Notes: generated by a model from the sequence alone, not told the origin. Positions 53,192-62,671 are shown, numbered from the stretch's first letter. The stretch: DNA of 64,000 nt from Pseudolysobacter sp964466115 (GCA_964466115.1 CAYXMH010000003.1:138411-202410), one strand, 5' to 3'. Program-made: numbers and translations.

Positions 53192-53209
53192 GGTGGGCCG
53201 AGGCCCACC
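53192..53209. repeat. Hairpin GGTGGGCC/GGCCCACC
   Basis: An 8-bp perfect stem with a 2-base loop, 8 bases after the TonB receptor stop. It looks like a trimmed REP of the same family and probably ends the receptor transcript. Confidence 0.6.
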
Positions 53210-53216
53210 GTATTCG

Positions 53217-55610
53217 CTAGAACTTATGCCAGAAGCGCAGAAAATACGAAGCGCCGTTCAAGCCAAACTGGATGCTTTCGTACTTAAAGCCGTTGTCGGT
53301 TTCATCCGGGTTTTGCGGCGTCGGGAATTGATCGAAAATATTCGCGGCACCGAGCGTGAGTTTGGTGTCTTTGCTGAAACTGTAAGTAATGCCGATATCG
53401 GCCGAGGTTTTGGCCGCGTAATGTTGGTTCGGCACCGGTGGGCCGGAGAAGGTTCCGAGGGTTTGCGGGCCAAAATAGATGATCTTGAAATTGCCGTCCC
53501 AGGGGCCTTGCGCATAGTCAAAACTGAGGGTGGCTTTCGAGCGCGGTGCGCCGTCTTCGATAAACAATTTCTCGCGCTCCGACAACAGCACCTCTTCGCG
53601 ACCGACCAGGGCCGGCGGCGCATGAATGCGTTGCACTTGCGTCGAGTTGATGTTAGCCGCCAGGATCGTGGTGAGCTCGCCCGAAGCAAATGGCATATGG
53701 TGATCCACGGTCAAATCCAAGCCTTGCGTTTTGGTATCGACCGAATTGACGAAGAATTGCGCTTGGCCAACGCCTAAGTCCTCCAAAATCGAACCGATGT
53801 TCGGATCGGTGGTATCGAACCGGCCAGTTAAGACGATGCGGTCGCGGATATTGATGCGATAGCCGTCTAAGGTAATCGAGAGATTATCCTGCGGCTTCCA
53901 AGTGGTCCCCAACGTGAAGCCGGTTGAGTTTTCTTGCTTAAGGTCGGGAATGCCAGCCGCTTGCGCCAGTGGCCCGCCGTTTGGTGCCAGTACTACGTCG
54001 ACAGGCTCGCCACTGACGAAGTCGGTGAAGGTCGAGGAGAAAAACCGCTGTTGCAACGACGGCGCACGAAAGCCATTGCTGACCGAAGCGCGTAACAGCA
54101 CGTTATCGGTGAAGCGATAACCGAGCGCCAATTTGCCGGTTAAGGTCGAACCGAAATCGCTGTAATCCTCGTAGCGAGCCGCCACATCGGTGGTGAGCTT
54201 TTGCGAGACATCGGTTTCCACATCGACATACGCGGCGCGGCTGTTGCGGCTGCTGTCGGTTTCATCGCCGGGTTGGAACCCCGGGAAACCTTGGCTTCCG
54301 GCACTGCCGCCGCCGGGACCGTCAGCATCGATGTAGGAACCCGGCTCGCCGGCGAAAATCTGGTAATTTTCACTGCGGTATTCACCGCCGAACGCGATGT
54401 TCATGCCATTGAAGATATCGTTGTAAAAGTGCGAAATATCCAAATTGGTGGTGTTTTGCCGGAACGAAAATCCGCCGGCCTTGAACTTGTTTGGGCTTAA
54501 GCCAAAGCCACCATCCAACAAATCCTGATCGGCAATCGATGCATTCAGTGTGTTGCTGATGGTGTTGGCCAAATCGTTGTAGCCGTAGGTTTGCGATAGA
54601 TCCGCGCGCCAATCGCCGAACATGGTCCAGATTCCGGCGGTGGCGTGACGATCCTCTATATCGCCGTTGATGTAAGGGACAAACCCATTGGGGTACATCG
54701 CCGCCGAGTTGCGCGATGGGATATCGTCCGAACCGATGCCGCCGCGCGCGAATGCGGCGGATGAGGCATCGCGGTTTTGCGCACCGGCATTGAAATAAAA
54801 ATGCGCTGCATCGCCGAAGGGAATTTCGCCATTGAGATACAGCGTTTTATCGTCAACCTTGGTATCGCCGATCGTGCGCGGATTATCCGGCCCGGAACGA
54901 TCGGAACGGCCGCGCTTGATCCATTCACCGGTGACAGAAACGAATCCGCCATTACTCAATTCAAAACCGCAATAACCGGAGGTGAGAAAGTTTTTGCCGT
55001 CGCCGCGTGAATACTGGCCATAGCCTTCCACCGTTTCGCAACCTTTGCTGCGCTTAAGATCAATGTTCATAACCCCGGCAATCGCATCGGAACCGTATTG
55101 AGCGGCCGCACCGTCGCGCAGAATTTCGACGTGATCGATTGCGAGCAACGGGATCGTATTGAGATCAGTCCCGGTATTGCCGCGATTGCGCGCACCGAAC
55201 AAATTAACCAAAGCAGTGGAATGCAACCGTTTGCCATTGACCAGCACCAAGGTCTGATCCGAACCAAGACCGCGCAGCGCGGCGGAATCAATCAAATCGG
55301 CATTGTCGGCGCCGGTCTGGCGGGTGGAGTTAAACGAGGGTGCGAGATATTGCAACGTTTGGGCAAGATCGAATTGCGCACCTTGCTCGGCCGGCTTGGC
55401 AATCGGGATGATATCGACCGGCACCATGGTTTCGGTGGCGGAGCGATCCGCGCGGCGCGAGCCGACGACGTTTACGGCCTCAAGAGTTTTTGCCTCATCG
55501 CTTGGGTCGACGCTGGCTTGTGCCGTTGCGGCATTTTGTGCCAATGCGAAACCACAGGCACCGATGCCAGCGCAAAATCCGAGTGCAATCCACCAACGTA
55601 ACTGTTGCAT
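53217..55610 (-). CDS. TonB-dependent receptor
   Basis: A 797-residue outer-membrane receptor. The signal peptide ends ...CGFALAQ. The plug domain starts near residue 45 ('LEAVNVVGSRRADRSATETM', 'SAALRGLGSDQTLVLVNGKR', 'GAAAQYGSDAIAGVMNIDLK'). The beta-barrel follows and ends in the terminal phenylalanine (YFLRFWHKF) recognised by the assembly machinery. The adjacent B3 lactamase and formate dehydrogenase do not reveal the ligand. Two small palindromes lie directly upstream of the ATG. Confidence 0.95.
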   Translation of the reverse strand: MQQLRWWIALGFCAGIGACGFALAQNAATAQASVDPSDEAKTLEAVNVVGSRRADRSATETMVPVDIIPIAKPAEQGAQFDLAQTLQYLAPSFNSTRQTGADNADLIDSAALRGLGSDQTLVLVNGKRLHSTALVNLFGARNRGNTGTDLNTIPLLAIDHVEILRDGAAAQYGSDAIAGVMNIDLKRSKGCETVEGYGQYSRGDGKNFLTSGYCGFELSNGGFVSVTGEWIKRGRSDRSGPDNPRTIGDTKVDDKTLYLNGEIPFGDAAHFYFNAGAQNRDASSAAFARGGIGSDDIPSRNSAAMYPNGFVPYINGDIEDRHATAGIWTMFGDWRADLSQTYGYNDLANTISNTLNASIADQDLLDGGFGLSPNKFKAGGFSFRQNTTNLDISHFYNDIFNGMNIAFGGEYRSENYQIFAGEPGSYIDADGPGGGSAGSQGFPGFQPGDETDSSRNSRAAYVDVETDVSQKLTTDVAARYEDYSDFGSTLTGKLALGYRFTDNVLLRASVSNGFRAPSLQQRFFSSTFTDFVSGEPVDVVLAPNGGPLAQAAGIPDLKQENSTGFTLGTTWKPQDNLSITLDGYRINIRDRIVLTGRFDTTDPNIGSILEDLGVGQAQFFVNSVDTKTQGLDLTVDHHMPFASGELTTILAANINSTQVQRIHAPPALVGREEVLLSEREKLFIEDGAPRSKATLSFDYAQGPWDGNFKIIYFGPQTLGTFSGPPVPNQHYAAKTSADIGITYSFSKDTKLTLGAANIFDQFPTPQNPDETDNGFKYESIQFGLNGASYFLRFWHKF

Positions 55611-55630
55611 AGTTTCCCCTCCCCATGGCG

Positions 55631-55665
55631 TAAGCTAATAGCTTAACGCTTTTGTAACAAAAGCG
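55631..55665. promoter_or_regulatory. Two adjacent palindromes between fdsD and the TonB receptor
   Basis: TAAGCTA-A-TAGCTTA (55631-55645) and CGCTTTTG-TAA-CAAAAGCG (55647-55665) are both perfect. They occupy the 73-base gap between the fdsD stop and the TonB receptor start. The first could be an operator for the receptor, the second a terminator for the formate dehydrogenase operon. Confidence 0.4.
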
Positions 55666-55683
55666 GGAGATGGAAAAATCGCT

Positions 55684-55899
55684 TTATTGTTTGGCTAATT
55701 GACCTATTGCTTCATTTGCCAATTCACTAAGTCCGGTGGCGCCACTTTCGTAATGCGCAATAATTTTCTTGCGCATGCGTGGGTCCCAAAACCGTTTGAG
55801 ATGGTTAACGATGCCGCTAACCGCTGCAGCACGATCCGGTTCGGCATGGAAGTAAGCGCCGATATCGTTGGCCATTTGCACTAAACGCTCAGCGTTCAT
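55684..55899 (-). CDS. fdsD: Formate dehydrogenase delta subunit
   Basis: A 71-residue protein ('RLVQMANDIGAYFHAEPDRA', 'FWDPRMRKKIIAHYE') matching FdsD, a small subunit or assembly factor of the NAD-linked molybdenum formate dehydrogenase. Its ATG overlaps the fdhD stop by 4 bases, so it is translated with the operon. Confidence 0.9.
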   Translation of the reverse strand: MNAERLVQMANDIGAYFHAEPDRAAAVSGIVNHLKRFWDPRMRKKIIAHYESGATGLSELANEAIGQLAKQ

Positions 55900-56744
55900 A
55901 CACGCGGCTCCCGATAGGCAAGCCGGTGAGGGTTGGCGTAAATGACATAACCGGTTGCTCGCGCAAAGCCGACCAATGTGATCCCGGTTTCTTCGGCCAG
56001 ATGAATGGCCAGTCCAGTCGGGGCAGAAATCGCAACAACGAAAGGGATACCAACTGTCGCGGCTTTCAATACCATTTCATAGCTGGCGCGACTGGTAATG
56101 ACGGCAAATCCCGCATTAAAGTCGATGTTGTTTTTGCTGGCTGCACCAATCAGTTTATCCAGTGCGTTATGCCGGCCCACGTCTTCACGCAGCTGCGCGA
56201 TGCGCCCATCCGGTGAAACCCAAGCCGCTGCATGCACTGCACCGGTTGCGGCATTGATCGCTTGCTGGGTTTGAATGTCGGTCAGTGCGCGGTTAAGCGC
56301 GGCGTCATCAATGACAATGCCAGTTCCCACCGGCGGTGGATGGCGAATCGCTTGCTCCAACATCTGCACCCCACACAGGCCGCACCCAGTTCGGCCGATT
56401 AAATTTCGAGCCGTATTTGCCAATACATCGTGCTTGTTTTGCGGGATGGTCATTGCAATCTCAATCCCAGCAAGCACGGGTCGAATCTCGATCGATTCCA
56501 TTTCGCTTACACGCGCAATCACATTTTCGCTTAGCGAAAATCCAAGGGCAAAATCATGAAGGTCGCAGGGTGTTGCCATCATAACGACGTGCGGCATGGC
56601 GTTGTAGATCAACGCCACCGGCACTTCCTCGGCGATGCAATCGGATTGGCGCACGCTGACGCCATGCGCTCGCCGTTCGACGTCTCGGTGGATAAAACCA
56701 GCGGCCTGCCTATTTGACACGGGTTTGAATTCAGACAGCGGCAT
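55896..56744 (-). CDS. fdhD: Formate dehydrogenase accessory sulfurtransferase FdhD
   Basis: A 282-residue FdhD, which passes sulfur to the molybdenum cofactor before insertion in formate dehydrogenase. 'RTGCGLCGVQMLEQAIRHPP' contains the conserved CxxC pair, and 'EDVGRHNALDKLIGAA' plus 'VITSRASYEMVLKAATVGIP' are family signatures. The start overlaps the end of fdsA by 14 bases, and its stop overlaps fdsD. Confidence 0.96.
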   Translation of the reverse strand: MPLSEFKPVSNRQAAGFIHRDVERRAHGVSVRQSDCIAEEVPVALIYNAMPHVVMMATPCDLHDFALGFSLSENVIARVSEMESIEIRPVLAGIEIAMTIPQNKHDVLANTARNLIGRTGCGLCGVQMLEQAIRHPPPVGTGIVIDDAALNRALTDIQTQQAINAATGAVHAAAWVSPDGRIAQLREDVGRHNALDKLIGAASKNNIDFNAGFAVITSRASYEMVLKAATVGIPFVVAISAPTGLAIHLAEETGITLVGFARATGYVIYANPHRLAYREPRV

Positions 56745-59577
56745 GATCTGCGTTCAACAAAGCGCGCTGCTGCTGATCTTGTTGTTGATGGCGTTTTTGC
56801 CAGGCAGATGGCTGGGTAACGCGAGTTACTTCCACCGCAGTCACTTTGTATTCGGGGCAATTGGTGGCCCAGTCGGAATTTTCCGTGGTAATCACATTGG
56901 CGCCGGATTCCGGGAAATGGAATGTGGTGTAGACCACGCCCGGTTGCACGCGATCGGTTACCGCGGCATGCAGCACGACTTCGCCGGCACGGCTGCTGAT
57001 ACCAACCCAGTCTCCGTCACGGATGCCGCGCTGTTCGGCGTCGTGCGGATGGATTTCAAGTCGATCCTCCGAATGCCAAACCACGTTTTCGGTGCGTCGG
57101 GTTTGGGCCCCGACGTTGTATTGCGACAAGATCCGACCTGTGGTGAGGATCAACGGGAATTTCTGGTTGACCCGTTCGCTGGTCGGCACATATTGGGTCA
57201 ATAAGAACTGGCCTTTGCCGCGCACAAATTCGTTGACGTGCATCACCGGTGTGCCATTTGGTGCATGAGCGTTGCACGGCCATTGAATGCTGCCAAGCGC
57301 ATCCAGCTTGTCGTAACTGACGCCATTAAACGTCGGTGTTAGTTGTGCAATTTCATCCATGATCTGCGCTGCATGCGCATAGTGCATTGAATACCCAAGC
57401 GCATTGGACAGCAGCTGCGTAATTTCCCAATCGGCGTAACCGGCTGGCGGTTGCATGACCTTACGCACGCGGGAAATGCGCCGCTCGGCATTGGTGAAGG
57501 TGCCGTCTTTTTCCAAGAACGAAGACCCGGGTAAAAACACGTGCGCGAATTTGGCCGTTTCATTTAAGAACAAATCCTGCACGACCACGCATTCTATCGC
57601 GGATAACGCAGCGGTGACATGTTGCGTGTTCGGATCGGATTGGGCCAGGTCCTCGCCTTGAATGTATAACGCCTTGAACTCACCATCCAACGCTGCCTCA
57701 AACATATTCGGTAGGCGCAAGCCGGGCTCATCCAGTAAATCGACACCCCAGGCTTTCTCGAACGACGTGCGTGTGACCGTATCCGAAACGTGCCGGTAAC
57801 CGGGAAATTCATGCGGAAACGAACCCATGTCGCAGGCGCCTTGCACATTGTTTTGCCCGCGCAATGGGTTCACGCCAACGCCCTCCCGGCCGAGATTGCC
57901 CGTCGCCATCGCCAGATTGGCAATGCCAATGACCATGGTCGACCCTTGGCTGTGTTCGGTTACGCCAAGGCCATAATAAATCGCAGCATTGCCAGCCGTT
58001 GCATAAAGGCGTGCCGCACCGCGCACCGATTCAGCCGGCACACCGGTAATGGCTTGCATGGCTTCCGGGGAGTGGCTGGGACCGGAAATAAAGGCTTTCC
58101 ATTTGGCGTACGAGGCAGCTTCGCAGCGTTGTGCGATGAAAGCGTCTTTCGCTAAGCCTTCCGTCACGATCACATGCGCCAGGCTATTGATTAGCGCTAC
58201 GTTCGTGCCGGGTTTCAGCGGCAAATGGTAATCGGCTTTGATGTGCGGTGAGCGCACCAAATCAATGCGTCGCGGATCGGCAATGATGAGTTTTGCGCCT
58301 TGGCGCAGGCGCCGTTTCATTTGTGAAGCGAACACCGGGTGCGCATCGGTGGGATTTGCGCCGATGATGAAAATCACGTCGGCGTGCATGACCGAATCAA
58401 ACGTTTGCGTTCCGGCCGACTCGCCCAAGGTTTGCTTCAAGCCGTAACCGGTGGGTGAATGACACACGCGTGCGCAAGTGTCGACGTTGTTGTTGCCAAA
58501 CGCTGCGCGCACCAATTTCTGCACTAGATAGGTTTCTTCGTTGGTGCAGCGCGAGGAGGTAATGCCACCCACAGCATCGCGCCCGTATGCGGCTTGAATG
58601 CGGCGGAACTCGCTCGCGGCGTGTTTTATCGCTTCGTCCCAGGATACGACACGCCAAGGATCGCTGATTTTGGCGCGAATCATCGGCGTGTTGATGCGCT
58701 CCGGGTGCGTGGCGTACCCCAGCGCAAAACGCCCCTTGACGCAGGAATGCCCGTGATTGGCGTGGCCGTCCAAATTCGGCACCATGCGCACCAATTCTTC
58801 GCCTTTCATTTCAGCGCGGAACGAACAGCCAACGCCGCAGTACGCGCACGTAGTAATCACGCTGTGTTGCGCTTGGCCTTTGGTGATCAGCGATTTTTCC
58901 GTCAGCGTTGCGGTGGGGCAGGCTTGCACGCAGGCGCCGCAGGAAACACATTCGGATTGCAAAAATGATTCGGCTTGGCTTGCGACCACCGCTGACTCAA
59001 AGCCACGACCTTGGATGGTCAGCGCAAACGTGCCTTGCACCTCCTCGCAGGCGCGCACGCAGCGCGAGCACACAATGCACTTGGCTGGGTCGAAACTGAA
59101 GTAAGGATTGCTGTCGTCCTTCTTCGCTGCGAGATGATTTGCGCCGGCATAGCCGTAACGTACTTCGCGCAAGCCCACCACCCCGGCTTGCGTTTGCAAT
59201 TCGCAATGGCCGTTGGCGGTGCAGGTAAGGCAATCCAGCGGATGGTCTGAAATATACAATTCCATTACGCCGCGGCGTAGCGCCCCGAGTTTTTCGCTTT
59301 GCGTGGTCACTTGCATGCCTTGCGCAACCAGCGTGGTGCACGAGGCGGGATAGCCCTTCATGCTGGCGATTTCAACCAAGCACAGGCGGCACGATCCAAA
59401 AGCCTCCAGCGTTTGCGTGGCGCAAAGCTTCGGAATATCGAGCCCGACCTGCGCCGCCGCACGCATCACCGAGGTTCCAGCAGGAACCGTCACTGAATGT
59501 CCATCGATCTGTAAGCACACCATGGCGCTGGAGGTTGCCGCTGGCGTGCCTAGGTCATGATCTGCAATCGATAACAC
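56731..59577 (-). CDS. fdsA: NAD-dependent formate dehydrogenase alpha subunit
   Basis: A 948-residue catalytic subunit. The GTG at 59577 is chosen because AAGGAG lies 7 bases upstream. It carries an N-terminal [2Fe-2S] domain (C52, C63, C66, C80), a NuoG-like region, two 4-cysteine groups at 167-177 and 210-220, and the molybdenum domain with C244, C247 and C251 (CAYCGVGC). The metal ligand is cysteine C372 (ARVCHSPTGYG), not selenocysteine. It oxidises formate to CO2 at a bis-molybdopterin site and passes electrons toward FdsB. It is cytoplasmic, with no Tat signal. Confidence 0.95.
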   Translation of the reverse strand: MLSIADHDLGTPAATSSAMVCLQIDGHSVTVPAGTSVMRAAAQVGLDIPKLCATQTLEAFGSCRLCLVEIASMKGYPASCTTLVAQGMQVTTQSEKLGALRRGVMELYISDHPLDCLTCTANGHCELQTQAGVVGLREVRYGYAGANHLAAKKDDSNPYFSFDPAKCIVCSRCVRACEEVQGTFALTIQGRGFESAVVASQAESFLQSECVSCGACVQACPTATLTEKSLITKGQAQHSVITTCAYCGVGCSFRAEMKGEELVRMVPNLDGHANHGHSCVKGRFALGYATHPERINTPMIRAKISDPWRVVSWDEAIKHAASEFRRIQAAYGRDAVGGITSSRCTNEETYLVQKLVRAAFGNNNVDTCARVCHSPTGYGLKQTLGESAGTQTFDSVMHADVIFIIGANPTDAHPVFASQMKRRLRQGAKLIIADPRRIDLVRSPHIKADYHLPLKPGTNVALINSLAHVIVTEGLAKDAFIAQRCEAASYAKWKAFISGPSHSPEAMQAITGVPAESVRGAARLYATAGNAAIYYGLGVTEHSQGSTMVIGIANLAMATGNLGREGVGVNPLRGQNNVQGACDMGSFPHEFPGYRHVSDTVTRTSFEKAWGVDLLDEPGLRLPNMFEAALDGEFKALYIQGEDLAQSDPNTQHVTAALSAIECVVVQDLFLNETAKFAHVFLPGSSFLEKDGTFTNAERRISRVRKVMQPPAGYADWEITQLLSNALGYSMHYAHAAQIMDEIAQLTPTFNGVSYDKLDALGSIQWPCNAHAPNGTPVMHVNEFVRGKGQFLLTQYVPTSERVNQKFPLILTTGRILSQYNVGAQTRRTENVVWHSEDRLEIHPHDAEQRGIRDGDWVGISSRAGEVVLHAAVTDRVQPGVVYTTFHFPESGANVITTENSDWATNCPEYKVTAVEVTRVTQPSAWQKRHQQQDQQQRALLNADHAAV

Positions 59578-59591
59578 GGCGGGCTCCTTGG

Positions 59592-61139
59592 TTAAGAATG
59601 CTTCGTGCGCGGAGCGAAATCTTGCGGAAAATGATTCAGTGCGCTTAGCACCGGCGAGGGTGTCAAGCCGCCCATCGCACACAATGAGCCATTCACCATG
59701 GTGTCGCACAAATCGCGTAATAAAACGAGATGTTTATCATACTCGTTACCTGCGAGGATGCGATCGATCACCTCGACACCGCGCACCGAACCAATGCGGC
59801 ACGGCGTGCATTTTCCGCACGACTCCAGCGCACAAAACTCCATCGCAAAGCGCGCTTGCTCTGCCATGTCGACACGGTCGTCGAATGCAACGATGCCGCC
59901 GTGACCGAGCATCGCACCGATGCTCGCAAAGGCTTCGTAATCGATGGGCGTATCGAATTGCGATTCCGGCAAATACGCACCCAATGGCCCACCCACTTGC
60001 ACCGCACGGATCGAGCGGCCACTGGCCGAACCGCCGCCGTAGTCGTAAAGCAATTCACGCAAACTTACGCCAAACGCTTTTTCGACCAGACCCCCGTGTT
60101 TGATGTTGCCGGCCAACTGGATAGGCAGGGTGCCGCGCGACCGGCCCATGCCATAGTCGCGATAAAATTCCGCACCGTGTTGCAGGATCAACGGCACGCT
60201 TGCCAAGGTGATGACGTTGTTGACGATGGTTGGCTGGCCGAACAAGCCTTTATGCGCCGGCAGCGGCGGCTTAAAACGCACTTGCCCGCGTTTGCCTTCG
60301 AGGCTTTCCAATAACGAGGTTTCTTCACCGCAGATGTAAGCGCCCGCCCCCAACCGGATTTCCAAATCGAAATCGTGCGAGCTCCCGCAGATGCGGCGGC
60401 CGAGGTAGCCTTTTTGATAAGCCACAGCGACGGCGTCGCGCAGAATCCGGTGGGCATTCGGATATTCGCAGCGCAAATAAATATAGCCTTGCGTTGCGCC
60501 CACAGCGAGAGCGGCGATTAGCATACCTTCGATCAATGCAAATGGATCGCCTTCTATCAACATGCGATCGGAAAACGTACCGGAATCGCCCTCATCGGCA
60601 TTGCATACGATGTATTTTTGTGTGGCTTGTGTTTCCGCCACGGTTTTCCATTTTATCCCTGTAGGAAATGCGGCGCCGCCGCGGCCGCGCAAGCCGGAAT
60701 CGATCACCTGTTGCACAATGGCCTGAGGGTTCAACTCAAGCGCACGTTGCAACCCGACAAAACCCTGGTGCGAGATATAGTCCTCCGGATTGAGCGGATC
60801 CGTGATGCCAACGCGTGCAAAACACAACCGCTCTTGCCGTTGCAAATACGGGAGTTGTTCTGGGGCGCCCAGGCGCAGCGGATGGGCGCCGCCGTTGAGG
60901 AAGTCCGCCGCGAACAAACCGGCGACATCGCTTGCTTGAACCGGGCCATAGGCGATGCGGCCGGTGGGTGTTTGCACTTCAACCAACGGCTCCAACCAAT
61001 ACAAACCGCGCGACCCATTACGCACCAGATGGATATCGACGCGAAGCTGCGCGGCCTGCGCGTTAATCGCTCGCGCTACCGCTTCAGCGCCCAGCGAAAG
61101 CGCACTGCTGTCGCGCGGCACGAAAATCGTCACGCGCAT
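59592..61139 (-). CDS. fdsB: NAD-dependent formate dehydrogenase beta subunit
   Basis: A 515-residue NuoF-like subunit that reduces NAD. An N-terminal thioredoxin-like region is followed by the NADH/FMN-binding parts ('GLRGRGGAAFPTGIKWKTVA', 'CNADEGDSGTFSDRMLIEGD', 'GAGAYICGEETSLLESLEGK'). The C-terminal [4Fe-4S] motif is 'ALESCGKCTPCRIGSVRG'. The start overlaps fdsG by 10 bases and the stop is 14 bases before fdsA. Confidence 0.95.
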   Translation of the reverse strand: MRVTIFVPRDSSALSLGAEAVARAINAQAAQLRVDIHLVRNGSRGLYWLEPLVEVQTPTGRIAYGPVQASDVAGLFAADFLNGGAHPLRLGAPEQLPYLQRQERLCFARVGITDPLNPEDYISHQGFVGLQRALELNPQAIVQQVIDSGLRGRGGAAFPTGIKWKTVAETQATQKYIVCNADEGDSGTFSDRMLIEGDPFALIEGMLIAALAVGATQGYIYLRCEYPNAHRILRDAVAVAYQKGYLGRRICGSSHDFDLEIRLGAGAYICGEETSLLESLEGKRGQVRFKPPLPAHKGLFGQPTIVNNVITLASVPLILQHGAEFYRDYGMGRSRGTLPIQLAGNIKHGGLVEKAFGVSLRELLYDYGGGSASGRSIRAVQVGGPLGAYLPESQFDTPIDYEAFASIGAMLGHGGIVAFDDRVDMAEQARFAMEFCALESCGKCTPCRIGSVRGVEVIDRILAGNEYDKHLVLLRDLCDTMVNGSLCAMGGLTPSPVLSALNHFPQDFAPRTKHS

Positions 61140-61639
61140 GTTGAGCTCCGAATGTTGTGAATCAGCGCATCAAACGAGTCTGCGCTAACGCGACCGTGAA
61201 TGTCTTGATTGATCATCAACGACGGCGCGCAGGCGCAATTGCCCAAGCAATACACCGGCTCCAGTGAAAATAGACCGTCTTTGGATGTTTGGTGAAAATC
61301 GATGTCGAGATGGCGTTTGATATGGGCTTCCAGTGCCCGAGCTCCCATTGCTTGGCACGCTTCGGCGCGGCACAGATGAATCGTATATCGTCCAGCCGCT
61401 GCGCTGCGAAAGTAGTGATAGAAACTCACCACGCCATGTACCTCGGCACGCGAGAGGTTGAGTCCATGGGCAATCAGCGGTATCGCCTGCTCTGGAATAT
61501 GGTTTAGCGTTGCTTGGATCTCATGCAATATCGGCAATAGCGCACCCGGCACCGATTTTAGGCGCTCGATAATGGCGGTGATTTGTTCCAGCATCGATGG
61601 CGCTGGAATTGCGGGCTTTAAGGAAGTTATTTCGTCCAC
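61130..61639 (-). CDS. fdsG: NAD-dependent formate dehydrogenase gamma subunit
   Basis: A 169-residue NuoE-like [2Fe-2S] subunit: 'ALLPILHEIQATLNHIPEQA', 'LNLSRAEVHGVVSFYHYFRS', then C-x4-C (LCRAEACQAMGA) and the second pair in 'CLGNCACAPSLMIN'. GTG at 61639 is taken as start, which overlaps the desaturase stop by 13 bases. An ATG at 61594 would give 154 residues. It transfers electrons within the Fds complex. Confidence 0.93.
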   Translation of the reverse strand: MDEITSLKPAIPAPSMLEQITAIIERLKSVPGALLPILHEIQATLNHIPEQAIPLIAHGLNLSRAEVHGVVSFYHYFRSAAAGRYTIHLCRAEACQAMGARALEAHIKRHLDIDFHQTSKDGLFSLEPVYCLGNCACAPSLMINQDIHGRVSADSFDALIHNIRSSTCA

Positions 61640-62550
61640 TCCATTCGATGGCGTTGATCGATCAATTGTAATATAGGCTGCCCTTGACCTGCGGCCGGCG
61701 CATCGTCTAGAAAGCCGAGCAGATGTGGCCAGCGAATCACCCGCACACCGATGCGCTTTTGCTCCTCAAGGAGCAGCTCATGCAATTGCGGCATTTTGGT
61801 CCAATGCCATTTTGGTCGGAAATGGTGTTCGGCATGGTAACCGTTATTAAGCCAGGCCCAGTTATAATGTCTTTCATAAGTGCTTACACCCCAGGCCAGT
61901 GGGGTGGTCGGATCGGCCTTGAAATGTTCGTAGTAACCGTTCAATAACGCCAACGAGTGGCCCAAATAATAAAACGGCGTGAGCGCTACAAAGGCGCGCC
62001 AGTCGTATAAGGCGCATAGCGCGTATAGCGCGACCACCATCACGATTTCGCGGCGAATCCAAGCGGCCTTGTCCGGAAATTTTTCCTTTACGCGTCGGTA
62101 GACTTCAGCGATATCATCGCGGAAATAGCCAAAAAGCGCGTAGGTCCAAGGGCTTTCCGCTTCACCATTCTTGCCATGCCGGTAGATCGATAGCGGATCA
62201 ATCGTGGTGCCTTGCGCGTTTTTCCAATCCATATTGCCAAGGTGATGGCGCAAGTGCACGTGATGATAAAGTTCCTGCGAAAAACCGTTGGCGATGGAAA
62301 GCAGGAAGCTGTAAATGCGATTGAGGCTGGCGGATGAAAAAAACGCATTGTGAATAAAATTATGGCTAACGCTGCTAAGGCTCCACGCAATGCTGATCGC
62401 GTACACCAGGGCCAATGGTAGAAATACGAACCACGGCAACCAACGAAATCCAAAAAATAACAGCGTGGCAAACGTTATTTGACCAAGCCCCATCAGCGCG
62501 GGGACGATATCCAGCGGGCTATAAGCAAAAAATACGTGCTGGCTGCGCAT
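61627..62550 (-). CDS. Fatty acid desaturase family membrane protein
   Basis: A 307-residue di-iron membrane enzyme. The histidine boxes are HNFIHN at 63-68, HHVHLRHH at 96-103 and YHAEHHFRP near 240. Hydrophobic stretches surround the first box ('LVYAISIAWSLSSVSHNFIH'). It would introduce a double bond or hydroxyl into a lipid chain. The end overlaps the fdsG start, so it is the first gene of the formate dehydrogenase transcript, an odd partnership. A 17-base palindrome lies 32 bases upstream. Confidence 0.9.
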   Translation of the reverse strand: MRSQHVFFAYSPLDIVPALMGLGQITFATLLFFGFRWLPWFVFLPLALVYAISIAWSLSSVSHNFIHNAFFSSASLNRIYSFLLSIANGFSQELYHHVHLRHHLGNMDWKNAQGTTIDPLSIYRHGKNGEAESPWTYALFGYFRDDIAEVYRRVKEKFPDKAAWIRREIVMVVALYALCALYDWRAFVALTPFYYLGHSLALLNGYYEHFKADPTTPLAWGVSTYERHYNWAWLNNGYHAEHHFRPKWHWTKMPQLHELLLEEQKRIGVRVIRWPHLLGFLDDAPAAGQGQPILQLIDQRHRMEWTK

Positions 62551-62581
62551 AGGCCATCTCTGCCGATCTTAAGCAGGGTGT

Positions 62582-62598
62582 TTATTGTGCAACAATAA
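62582..62598. promoter_or_regulatory. Perfect palindrome upstream of the desaturase-fds operon
   Basis: TTATTGT-GCA-ACAATAA, with 7-base arms, centred 40 bases before the desaturase ATG. A position this close to the start suits a repressor or activator site controlling the whole operon. No regulator gene is adjacent. Confidence 0.5.
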
Positions 62599-62671
62599 TG
62601 GGCTTATGGGTATTGGAGTCGGCACCGTTACCCCAAATAGATATCATAAGCTGATGTCTCACCAACACAAG

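Noticed and set aside
16342..53209. CRISPR-like array made of the repeated GTGGGC palindromes
   Set aside because: The copies are isolated, inverted pairs thousands of bases apart with no regular spacers, which fits REP elements.
58450..58480. Selenocysteine in FdsA
   Set aside because: The molybdenum ligand position reads as cysteine (ARVCHSPT) and there is no in-frame TGA.
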